From the NCBI GenBank assembly GCA_018389105.1, contig JACATO010000212.1:200001-264000 (forward strand): DNA of 64,000 nucleotides. The letters run 5' to 3'. The notes under the pieces are model-generated. The model ran no database searches. It saw nothing but the letters and a program-made list of their open reading frames with translations, and had not been told where the DNA came from. Position 1 is the first letter of the stretch; every line of letters starts with the position of its first letter. The DNA is from Nautilus pompilius. Its lineage: Eukaryota > Mollusca > Cephalopoda > Nautilida > Nautilidae. Of the stretch, positions 48,531-59,509 are shown piece after piece. Both the position numbers and the translations under genes were made by a program.

Positions 48531-50940
48531 AGAATTAATAATTTTTTTTTGCTGAAAAATTACTTCAGCAATGACTGAAGACGCTGGTGCATGTACGAAT
48601 ATTTCCATACATGGGAAAAATTACTAAGAATCTAGAATTTTTTAGATTGAAATGAATGTTTTGAAAGTTTACAGAACATAACAGAAAAACCAGAAGTTGT
48701 CTTGAAAATAATTGAAAATTTTAGAATATTCTTTTATGATACAATTTTAAAAAAAAATTATCTTCGCAAATAACAACATTTCCCATGTATTTGGTGTTCG
48801 CTTTGCAAATTTTTTCACTATAAGAATAGCAAAAGAAGTCTCAATATTGAACATTTGTTGTGCATTTACGTCGAAAGCTATATGTTCAAGATAAAAGCGA
48901 GCATACTGAAAATCACTGAGTGGGTTGAATTGACTGGCCAAGGCTGTACTCGCTTTGAAGCCAGTTGGCAGCTCTAGCTCACGGGTTTCAGATGTTTCGG
49001 TGTTTTACCCTGTCAGGCTGACATGACGCGCACTGACTTCAGGCTATTTAGATACTATCACATTTTGGCAGGCGCGTCCCGTGACTGTGCGTTTTCAGAC
49101 AAACCGACATTTGCATAATACCGTGAGCAACACCGTCTCTGTAAATATGACCTAAATTTTCAAAACCTTTATCTATCTAACTTGCGAAATACATTTAAAC
49201 GTTTTTTTTTTTTTTACGTGAATTATTGTCGTCTGATCCTTTTCTAAACATTTATTTAAACAAGTAAAATAGAAAAAAAATTTAAAATAACAAATTAAGA
49301 AAGATATGAACAGATTAAATATGTAATAATGAACGCGTTCATTAATACGATTTTTTCGAATCAAACTCACGTAGAAGGAACATAAACAGAAAATTATGAA
49401 GTAAAGAATACAGTTGTACATCTATCAGGAATAATGCTGCTGAAATTGGCTTTTAGAACCTGACGGTAAACATTTAATTTGTTTTATAAAAATCTCTTCT
49501 CTTCTACTAGTATCTAAAAACAACACCAACAACGATTTAGTTACTGACATACTACACGTGTGGTTATGTTTTAAATGAGAAAATCAAGTTGATAAATATT
49601 TTAACTGCTTGGATATCAGGACAAATTCAAAGTAAATAAATATTAATAAATTTGACCATTATATCATTTTTAGCCATTTATTTTAGGGAAAGAGTTAAAA
49701 GTGATCCGTGGAAAATGGCCTAGGTGAAGTAGAATCGATTGAAGATGATCGACTTACTCTCGATTTAAATTCTAACAAGCTGCTCAAAACCTTTTTTTTT
49801 TTTAAAAAAAGTTACACTTTTGTCATTCAGAAACAATCTAAAAGCAAACTTTAGAGAAAACCCACAGTATTTTTTTCGTTCGACAGCTCATTTAGTAGCA
49901 TTTAAAAAAGAAAAACAACTAGAAAACACACGTTAATTGCTTAGTTATGCAAATGTGAGCTAACAAAGGTTTTGGTATAAATGAAAAAAAAACGCCCGGT
50001 TGGGGATCAAAAACACCACGAAAAATCGAAAGACTTCACAAATATCTACGATTACATACAAACAGGTCAGTAGATACAACGAAAGAGGTATTATCTAGTT
50101 TGCATCGTTATAGCACCGTAAAGATGTTCATGACCAAGTTCTTATATATATCACAACTTCATAAGGTAAACGATAGCGAGTTGTTCATTTTGGTACGTGA
50201 AACGTCTTAAGCGAAATTAATGTCCCCCATTTTTCTTTGACCGAAAGAAGAAGTCGTTACGATTTTGTATCCCAGAATTTTCCGTATTGCAGTAGTTCAA
50301 CGTATATTTGGTTTTGACCATTTTATTTACTTTTTTTTGTTGCATTTTTTACATAAGATTTTAAAAATAAAATATAAATTAAAAAATGCTCTCATGTTAT
50401 CTGCATCACGCATATATGCACGCACAGACTCACAGTGGTAACCGAATGATATCATCGTCTTGTTTTTGTTTTTTTTTTTAAAAAAAATATTGATACAATG
50501 TGAAAATGTACTTGGATATAATAACCAACTAAGCATTGTTTTGATGATCAAAGATTTTCTGTACTGTACATCCGTAATGAATAGAGTTTTATAGAGGTGC
50601 AATTATAGAATAATAAAGAAGGGTAATTTTTCATTCATCATGCGTAATTTCACAATAATAATTCTGTGATAGGGGATCTCTCGAGGTTTTAATCAGACAC
50701 CTCTATTCGGCTGACTGTACTGAGATTTCACAAGTCAAGGGAAACACTAGCAACAAGGAATTCTAGGCAGCGAACAACAGTGAAGAATGCTTCACTTGTG
50801 GTGTAATTAGATTTTTTTATGGTGGATAAATGTAAATTAAATAACCAAAAACCCTTAAAAGGTAAATAAATAAATAATAATACAGTAAATAAATGCAGAT
50901 AAAAACAAGAAAAAAATGTACGCCAGTCACCAATACTGGC
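48531..50940. other. AT-rich intergenic DNA, nothing recognised
   Basis: No supported gene or element. Frames at 48747-48941, 49173-49421 and 50327-50602 are AT-driven. Confidence 0.4.
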
Positions 50941-52060
50941 TGGCCACTTTAATGGTAACTACACCTAATAACGGGTTCAACCACCCTTTTTTCCCCTAGA
51001 GTAATATCTATGGCATAATGTGACATAAAACCTGCAAGGTGCAGAAAGGTGTCCTGAGGGATATTTTTCTATCCAGTCATTATTGTTGTACGCAGTGCAC
51101 AGAGCTAGACTGGCAGAAAATCGTAAAGGTGGATGCTTCTTCTAAGTTATCCTCAACTGGATCGACATCCGGGGATCGCTCTGACCATGGGAATGGGAGA
51201 TGGCTGATAATTTCGTTGTGTTCTTTAAAACATGAACGTACCATGTCAGTAAGTTGTACGAGCATATTGTTGTTTTGATAGTAGACCTACCCATGTGGGT
51301 ACAAATGAAGCATGTTCGGATGCACTTGGTGGGAAATGAAGCTGAGGTACGCCTTGGCATTTATTTTGCCTCCTAAAGGGACCAAGGGGATCAGAATACT
51401 CCAGTAAGACATGCACCAACTATGACTCCACTACTAGAGACCAAGACAATTGGGACCACACGATAAGCGTCGAGTGGGTCGTGTGGCATTGACTTCTCTC
51501 TGAACAAAAAAGGGTAAAGTGTGAGTCGTCAGACCACATCATTTTTCACTAGTCCCTCTTAGTCTGATGTCCCCGCTTATTACACTACACGAGGCGTCAT
51601 TCCATGTTGATAACTGTGACCAGTGGTTTAGGCAATGGTCTGCTACTGTCATAGTCTATTCATGGCAAAGTTCTCCTCAATACTATGATGAAGATGGGTG
51701 TGGATTGCCTCGCATTTACTGTCTCTGTCAGTTGGTCTTTTGTTTGATGTCGGTTGGATTTCACCTTTATGTCTAACAGCTTTTCTCCTTTTTTGACACT
51801 GCATGTTTTCAGCCACAACTCCCTCTTGCAGAAGGCAGACATTTTCCTTCTGTTGATGATAGACTCGAATGACCAATGTTTTGGAGCAGCCTACCAACGT
51901 AAATGTCTCGGCCATAGTGGCACCTGCTGGACGTGCATCCTGTATCATGTCTCTTTCGAATGTCGTTTCCTTTCTGCATGCCTGTTAGACTGACTGCAAA
52001 TGCGCTTTTCCTATAGTGCTGCTGAGATCACCTGTCACATCATGTAGTCAACCTGATTTT
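50941..52060 (-). pseudogene. Tc1-like transposon fossil with GGCCACTTTA-type end
   Basis: At the left edge TGGCCACTTTAATGGTAACT and ACACCTAATAA resemble the known terminal repeat of a Tc1 lineage common in fish (GGCCACTTTATTAGGTACACC type). The right terminus is not recognisable. Transposase pieces run on the minus strand. AGATMAETFTLVGCSKTLVI at about 51855-51930 is the N-terminal helix-turn-helix. MMWSDDSHFTLF near 51510-51545 is the first catalytic motif. A segment near 51275, where QQDNA is expected, reads YQNNN, so the second catalytic Asp is lost. KEHNEIISHLPFPWSERSPD near 51170-51230 is followed by VDPVE, keeping the Glu. Frameshifts and stops make it inactive. Confidence 0.75.
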
Positions 52061-55000
52061 CATTTGCAGCTCAGGTCAGGCCCAAGTCCGAAAGGGTCAA
52101 TAGATCTTGATAAACTGATTATCTTGTCTATTTTTATTTATGATGAGCAGTTCACCAGACAAAGATAAAGTGGTGTATATATGATGTCCTTTAAGCTCTA
52201 TTTTATTATTTTACTTGCAAATCTTTAATAAATGCATTATTGTTAAAGTAAACAATACAATTTAAAGAAAAATACGCAGAAAAAGAACGTTGGTATTGCC
52301 AACAAAAGAACACTTGAGACTGGCTGACTTTTATGAGCCTTTGGTTGAACTTCCTTCTGTATTACCTGCTGCTTAGGTTTGTTTGATTTGAGCAACTTAG
52401 TGGCTACAGACAAGCAAGGTTGTGAAACCTACTACATGAGGATTAGTTTGACCAGGGTTAAAGTTATCTCTTTGTATCCAACGGATTCGTGGACAGCGAT
52501 GCAGGGTCGCTGCTAAAGGAAGGGTTAAAAAAATTTAATAAGAAAAAATTAAGAAAATTAAGGATAGCCAAAAGCAAGAATTTGATCCAGTAGATGGTAA
52601 AAAAGCAATAACGACAGGACGCAAGGGTCCATCTGCTGAACGTATCCTTTCGTGTCCGATGAAATTACTGGTAACAGGCAAAATTTAGAACAAACCCAAA
52701 AGATGACGAAAAAATCCGGTTCTACACTCAACTTAGATCTTTAAGAACAAAGCTGTTAGATACTCGTAAGTGTCATCTTTATTACAGTTCGCATGCGCAT
52801 ACGCTGGGCATGCTGACAGAGATGCTGTCATGCCTGGTTAAATGAAAATTAAGATGATCGTTACGACATATGTTGGTTTGGTTTATCTTTCTAATGGAAA
52901 CAGTTGAAGGAATAGGACACGAATGTAAACAAATAAATTCTCTTGAAATAGTCTTTCATAGATTAATTTAAATAATTTTTGCTCGCTGTGAAACTTTGTT
53001 ACTTTTAAGATTTAGTTTACATCCCCAGTTATTTTTTTAGATCTCTGTTTAATATTGATGCTTAAGATATTTTCAGACGTTACCAAGACTTTCAAATGTC
53101 AATAATAGAAAGCGCAGAGCTATTCTGACTCTAAAACGAATACAATAATTTTATATCACTATTAACGCATTCGGTTATACAATGTTCGCTTTTAAAGCGT
53201 GCACATTTTCTTTTTAAAATTCTATTTGGATTTATTTTCAAAGGGAAAAACAGAACTTTTAAAATAATTACGATGTAAAATTTGACAGGGACCTTCAAAC
53301 AAAGAGAAAAGCAGCCTTTTCCTGAAAACAGTCTCGTTCGAATTTCTTTTTTTGTTTTGCAGCAAATTGATCCATGAAACTATTGTTTCAATTATCGTGC
53401 ACTAAGAATAGAAGAAAAAAAAGAATTCTTATTAACATCTGATGGAGGCGATTAAAGAACTAACTATATAAAAAAGGGGGAAAAATATCTTTACTTAATA
53501 ATAAAGCAATTATCAGCGAAATAAAAATCATTTTAAAAATTTGGAAATCTTCGAAACTGATCATCTGTGGAAGACCAAAGCTCAAATGTCCAGTTATTAG
53601 ATGATTAGTTTGGGTTCTTCATATCACCTCAGCAATACAACTAACCAGTTGACCAATGTTTGGAAGTTCTTTTCAAAAGTTTCCATTAGCAGAGATTAGA
53701 AATAATCCTATAAATTCTTTATTTAGAACCCTAACAATAATTTTTCGTGTCTAAGTTAAATTAATGGTTAGTGATTCAATACAATTGAATAAAAAACAAC
53801 ATAAATGCAGCTTTTAGGAAATCTATAATGGTAAAAGCAAATACAAGACTAAAAATAAATTTTAAAAAATTATAATAATTTTAAATAAAATTTTCTTTTA
53901 GTTTACGTTATTATATAATGGTGCGGAATTAATGGTTGTTTTTCTGTTTCTCTGTATTACAAAAATCTATTGATTTGGTTTTCAAACTGGTTAGTACGGA
54001 TTTCCGCTAGTTACTTATTGCATTTATTTGTAATTCTTTCGCTAAAAGATTTGCTTATACCAAGCCTTCGGAACATATAGAGGATATATATATATATTAT
54101 AAATATGGCAGCTTTTAGTTTTAAAATAGTCGTAAAATATTTTTATAAAAAGGGAAGAAACTAACAATAAAAATTACTGGATTTTTTCCCTTTCTTGGTG
54201 GTTCGATGATTCGAAACCATCTCTTAAAAAAATAAAACTTTACCAATTTATAAAAGATTATCCAAACGAATAATTTATTGCAATAAAATAATATAATTTA
54301 TTTGTTTCCTTACTTTCTGGGTGCCAGAAAAGTAAGATTTCATCGGAAAGCCTATGAAAGAGTTAACAATTGTTGTTGGTATCATTATCAGTTTTCTTTA
54401 AAATTCCGGTGAACCCCTATAAATGATTGTATTTTGTTAGCTAACAAATCATTAATCTTAAACTAGAATTAGTTTTGTTGAATAACACCGATGCTTCTAC
54501 AAAAAACCAAACATGCGATTTACTCTTCTATACTCAATGTCACATTAAAGTACATAAAAATGACCTTCAGGTTCCTTATGGCAAAATAAAAGTAAGTTAA
54601 CGTCTACTGCAAGCCGAATTTTTGGTAATATATTTAGATACTCAGTTCATGAAGGAAAAAAGACAATTTTGATAGTTTTATTATCTATCTGTCCTGAAGA
54701 ATTACTAAATAAATACCATCCTTCGTAGAAAATTTAAATACAGACAAAACAGTAATATCACATTCGTTTTGGTGTTGTAAATAATACAAATTGTTCAATA
54801 AAACAAAATAATGCTATTTATAGATAAACGCATTTAAATACAACAGATGATTTATTTATTTTATATAATTTAAATTATTAAAGTTATCGTCCACCTAGAT
54901 TGATTTACTGATTACAGTAGGAAACAAAAATTTAGCTAAGTTGACGTTTTTACATTTTCCATGGCATTTTCGTATGTTAAATACAGTTCTAGCATTGTTT

Positions 55001-55098
55001 TTTGGTAAATGTCAGGTATATTACAAATAATTATACTATTATAGTTGATGGAATTGGTGCATAATACGGATCACTATAAAAATTCATAGATTTTTTTG
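52061..55098. other. AT-rich intergenic DNA, nothing recognised
   Basis: No open frame of note, no transposon signature and only short TA or poly-A runs (for example near 54085). It leads into the heat-shock-like element at 55099. Confidence 0.45.
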
Positions 55099-55156
55099 GA
55101 ACCTTCTGGAATTTTCTAGAATATTCTAGCACTTCCTAGAAGTTTATAGAACTTTC
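55099..55156. promoter_or_regulatory. Extended heat-shock element: twelve 5-bp units
   Basis: Heat-shock factor trimers bind inverted 5-bp units nGAAn/nTTCn. Here triplets fall exactly every 5 bp, starting at 55099 and alternating GAA and TTC: GAA, TTC, GAA, TTC, GAA, TTC, GCA, TCC, GAA, TTA, GAA, TTC. Nine of twelve triplets are exact and the other three differ by one base. The first six are uninterrupted and perfect. Functional elements usually have three to six units, so this is unusually long. It sits 16 bp upstream of a TATA box and about 100 bp upstream of the ATG of the pseudogene at 55256. Binding is predicted from the motif only. Confidence 0.8.
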
Positions 55157-55171
55157 ATCCATAAACCAAGG

Positions 55172-55177
55172 TATATA
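55172..55177 (+). promoter_or_regulatory. TATA box of the heat-shock-like promoter
   Basis: GGTATATAGATC with TATATA at 55172-55177, just downstream of the heat-shock units. A start site about 30 bp downstream would fall near ACTCGACCCAGT at 55191-55202. That leaves a leader of roughly 55 bp before the ATG at 55256. Confidence 0.5.
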
Positions 55178-55255
55178 GATCGTTGTGCACACTCGACCCA
55201 GTAAGAAATAAAAGCTTTTAATAGTTGAATTTTAAAATTCTGTTATTAGATAAGA

Positions 55256-56859
55256 ATGACTGCAAATCGAAAATGAAAGCTCTTTGCAGACTCATTTTGT
55301 TAACTTTGTGGATTCTATCTTGGCCAAAAGCAAGTAAGACATATGATCACACCGAACAATAAATTTTCACTGGTCTATGAATCATACTTTTTAATGAAGA
55401 TTGATGAACAAGATAAAACATGGGCATCTCATGTGGCTTGTGGAACATGCAGCACTAGCAGGATGGCTAAGAGGTGATCGTGAAGAACTGTCATTTGCAA
55501 TCCTTCGTATTTTGTGAGAAGCTAAGAATCACATAGATGACTGTTACTTTTGTCTAGTGGATGTGTCAAGAGTCAGGAACACCAAAATCCGATATAATAT
55601 TGCGTATCCAAATATCCCACCATCCATGCACCAGTTCCTCATAGTGATGACCTTCCAGTGCCACAGCCACAATCCAAATCCAAAGAAACAGATTCATCAT
55701 CAGAAATTGAAAATTCACCTGTAGATGAAAACTATGATTCTGACTTAAATTCATAGAAGTCTCATTTTCCAAATCAGGAAGAACCGAATGACTTAGTATG
55801 AAATTTAAATTTATCAAGGTTGAAAGGATGGAATTTCTTGGATAGCAGTTGTAAATCTACATCTTACAGAAAGTGGCATGAAAAATTCTTAAGTTACTTC
55901 TCAGGAAATGGCAAATTCTGGTTCTGAAGTGATATTAATAGCTTGTTTTACGAAATGGATATTATGCACAATCCTACTGAATGGCGTCTCTTCATTGACA
56001 GTTCGGCAAGAAGTCTCAAAGCAGTCTTTCTTCACAATGGAAACAAATATCTATTGATACTCATTGGCCATTCTGTATATATGAAGTAGGATTATGAAAA
56101 TGTTAAGTTTCTGCTGGAGACAATTGACTACAAAAAATATTTAAAAAATATAACTGGGGTGTTTGTGGAGATTTTAAGATGATCGTTTTTGGAAAGGACA
56201 GCAAGGAGGATTCACAAAATACTAATGCTTTCCGTCTTTGGGATGGTCGTGCCACATCACAGCATTACTGAAGAAAAGTGAGGCCAGTCAGAGATCAGTT
56301 TATTCCTGGGATACAAAATGTTAAATACGAGGCCTTGGTAAGATCAGAAAAATCTTCATGCATCCACTGCACATAAAACTGGGGCTTGTGAAGCAGTTCA
56401 TTAAAGCTCCTAGCCCAGAAAGTGAAGCATTTCAACACATTCGTGAATTTTTTCCAAATCTTTCAGAAGCAAAATAAAAGATGGGATTTTTTGTTGGGCC
56501 GCAAGTTCGTCAAATGCTCAAATCAGAAGAATATGAAGAAAAGCTGTCAGAAGAAGAAAAAAATAGGATGGAAGACATTTCGTTTAGTTGTCGAAAATTT
56601 CTTGAGAAACCGAAGAAGTGAAAACTACATACATTTGATTGAGAATTTAATCAATGAGTATGAAAAGCTTGGATGCAGGATGCCTCTCGAGCTTCACGTC
56701 CTTCATTCTCATCTATATTTCTTCAAAGACAACATGGGAGATTTCAATGAAGAGCATGGTGAAAGACTCCACCAAGATATCCTAACAATGGAAAAAAGAT
56801 ATTTGGGAAGATGGGATTTCAGAATGATGGGTGACTATATTTTGGGTCTAATTTTATGA
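55256..56859 (+). pseudogene. Decayed member of a multicopy metazoan gene family, transposon-like, function unknown
   Basis: The frame begins MTANRK at 55256 and continues across three frames to a stop at 56859. A Cys-pair N-terminus (SFC.LCGFY, then SHVACGTCS) suggests zinc binding. Next come DDCYFCLVDVSRVRNTKIRY, PVPHSDDLPVPQPQ with a Ser/Glu/Asp-rich linker, NPTEWRLFIDSSARSLKAVF and a WGVCGDFKM remnant. A final intact 145-residue block holds ENYIHLIENLINEYEKLGCR, ELHVLHSHLYFF, EEHGERLHQDI and WDFRMMGDYI. From memory, this order matches a multicopy family of uncharacterised proteins in arthropods, cnidarians and molluscs, probably from mobile elements. Stops include TGA 55274, TAA 55301 and TGA 55475. 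At least three frameshifts occur. The conserved HSHL...HGERxHQDI core resembles a catalytic site, but its activity is unknown to me. Confidence 0.75.
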
Positions 56860-56952
56860 TACATACTTCAATGCATAGAAAGAAAACCTGAAAAGTTGTG
56901 CATTTTTGATTTCTGCAACTGCAATTTAGATTTATACTGTACTTAAAAATTA

Positions 56953-56971
56953 AATAAATGTAATCAATAAA
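56953..56971 (+). terminator. Two polyadenylation signals after the pseudogene
   Basis: AATAAA at 56953-56958 and again at 56966-56971, about 100 bp past the stop codon and followed by a T-rich and GT-containing stretch. This fits a Pol II transcription unit running from the heat-shock-like promoter through the gene. Confidence 0.55.
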
Positions 56972-59421
56972 CTTTTTTTCGTGAGTTAAAATGATTATTT
57001 CTTTTTGATTTGGGTAAAGTTAGTTTGTTGTACCCGTATTATCAGTAATGATTTGTTACAATGCTTAAAGTAACATTCTGAGTGAAAAACTGACACGTTA
57101 GAAAACACCAAAACTGACCGTAGCCAATTGAAAAATCAGAATAACTGAAAACCTTTTGAAAATTTGTTATACTGTGTTATTTATATGTTTACTTATTCGC
57201 ATATTTATGTTTATGTTTATTCTTACCATTACAATTTTTAATTTAAGTAAACAGCAGATATATTAGTGAAATTCTGAATAGAGTAACACCCCATGTAAAG
57301 TTAGATAAATAGGTGCGTTCACTTGAAAATAACGGTAAAAGTAATCTAAGATAAAATGAACAATACTTATAATTCTGCTGTTTTGTTAAGAAAAGAACAA
57401 ATTATTAGACATTCCCACAATGTTTACTTTCTCTGTTTTTCCAACTTCACTCGTACTAACCATTTACTGTCGAAGTCAACAAGAGTGACATTTATTAAAG
57501 GAAATGCATAATATACATTTTTACTTCATTAATTCAATACATGACGTAGAGGTCAAATCTACTTGCAATGAAAGGTTAAAAATGAGATGTAACCTTACTT
57601 TTGCTTCCAGTATACTTATACATTTATTCAAAAAGGTAAAAAAAATGGAATTTTCCGGTTTGACGCTTTTTTTGTCTGTCGCATGATAAAACACCCAGTG
57701 TATTAAACTACCAAAAACTGAAAATCACCCAAACTATTTCAACATCAACTAATTACCTGGAACTATCTTACTGCAGCTAAATCACTAACCCCGTTCAAAC
57801 CATGTAGCAGCTGACCTAATGAAAACTTCAAATCTTTTTTGGGGGGAGTGGTGCAGTTTTTGGGGCTTGTGTGTGAATTTGCAAGTGTGTGGTGGGAGCT
57901 GGGTCGGTTCCACGACCGGTCGCCTCAGCTGTTTATAAGTGAGGTCTTATTTCGACCTGTATTATTTTTTAGTGCTAGTGTACCTCATCCTAGCGAGAGC
58001 AGCGGGCTACCCAACTCCTTCGTAATCTAATACGCTCAGAGGAGAGGTAGGTTTATCCAGGCTGAACCCTCTAGAACAGAGTTTTCTCTCTGTGTGTCCT
58101 TAAGACGCTAAGGGGTAAGGAAGCTTAGGCCATTTTTTATCAAATCTTAGCATGACCCATTCACAAATTGTAAATGGTATTATAAACTGGTGTAGAGAAT
58201 ATTAATAATAAAAGTCAAAGAAAATTAAAGAGCATTTACATTTCGAGATAGTGAGCTACAATCTTCTCTGTTCTGATAATTTGTTACACGTAGTCTTGAA
58301 ACACTGTTACCAAAATCTTAAGGATCTTGAAGTTTAAAGGTTTTTATAATCCAAACTCTACAGCTTTACCCTATACTGAAGCATTACAGCTTTAAATATT
58401 GTACAATATGTCTAAGGTCTTTTCTGTTTGCGGTACGAACGAGTGGGTTTATTATCCCCTTGTTTTCAAAATCTTAAAAGCCTCGGGGAAGAAACTATAC
58501 CTGCTGCGTAACGACATTTCTCTTGTAGAGCAAAATTTTATCCTGAACGATATCTAACTCAACGAACTTATATTGTTATTGGCCTTTCATGAACTTAGGT
58601 GCGTTTCTAAGCCTTGGGCAGATTTTTATTTAATGCATGAAATACTTATTTTGACAACTGTATTCTCAACAAATGCCATCGGTTATAGAAAAAAATAAAA
58701 ACAAATTAATTGAACGCGAAGTTTATAAAATAACATTCATTAGTTTTCTCTTAAGTTGTTCTTTAATTGGAAAAAATGCACCTTTTATTTAAAGTCGATG
58801 CAATTTCAATCAAATGTCAAGATTTAAATGGTAAATTCTTGACGTTGAATTATCGAAAACGTTTTGGTTTTATTTCCTAAATCCTCATCAGCTTGCCATA
58901 TAAATATTTTTTTAATAAATATTAATTTCAAGATCTTTATGACAGTTTTGATAGATTTTTCTCTTAGTTTTGAAATTATATTCAATAGGATTTTTTCTTA
59001 GATATGCAATCGCTTAACTTTTTTTTTTTAATTCTGAAAATGTCTTGTTGTTTGTGTATTGTTTATTTCCGGGCTCTTCTACCAGTTACGCAATATACTG
59101 TACTGGACGTAAAGTATTCCTTTAATTTTGGAGGATACCGTCGAAACTTACCAGAAATTAATTTTGTAAAATGGTTGATGCATACGGGAGGAGGAAATCT
59201 CTTTACATACGTATACACACGCTTTTGGTACCGACACATAGTGAGGAAATAAACTGACTGTTAACACGGTTGCTGATAAACCGCTTTCCACAAAGCAAAA
59301 CAACAAACAAACAAACGCTGAGACATCCAAGAAAAGCCATTTGCTATCAATAAAAGTAAATCTATTTCGCATGCATTCACACCGGAGAAGCTACTGGAAT
59401 CCGAGATAGTTAAGCATTAAA
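56972..59421. other. Intergenic DNA with a G/C-richer block at 57.84-58.12 kb
   Basis: The block at about 57840-58120 starts with a G-run and TGTGTG-rich sequence and contains CTCTAGAACAGAG and ACGCTAAGGGGTAAGG. It differs from its AT-rich surroundings and may be part of a retroelement, but no coding motif or repeat pair supports that. No gene is called. Confidence 0.35.
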
Positions 59422-59509
59422 ATGTCGGACAAAGACAACTTTCCCATCATTTGCAGCATCTTATGCACGTATTTCATCTGGCGCTTCAGTCAGCTCGCTT
59501 TGACTGCTT
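59422..59509 (+). CDS. Candidate short first exon, unknown product
   Basis: ATG at 59422 in the context ATTAAAATGT opens a frame reading MSDKDNFPIICSILCTYFIW and then RFSQLALTA, ended by a consensus-like donor CTT/GTAAGTGTG at 59510. If unspliced the frame would run on to a TAG after about 55 codons. The middle is hydrophobic with aromatic residues and two Cys and might be a membrane or signal segment. Family unknown. No upstream promoter or downstream exon was identified, so a chance coincidence of ATG and donor remains possible. Confidence 0.2.
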
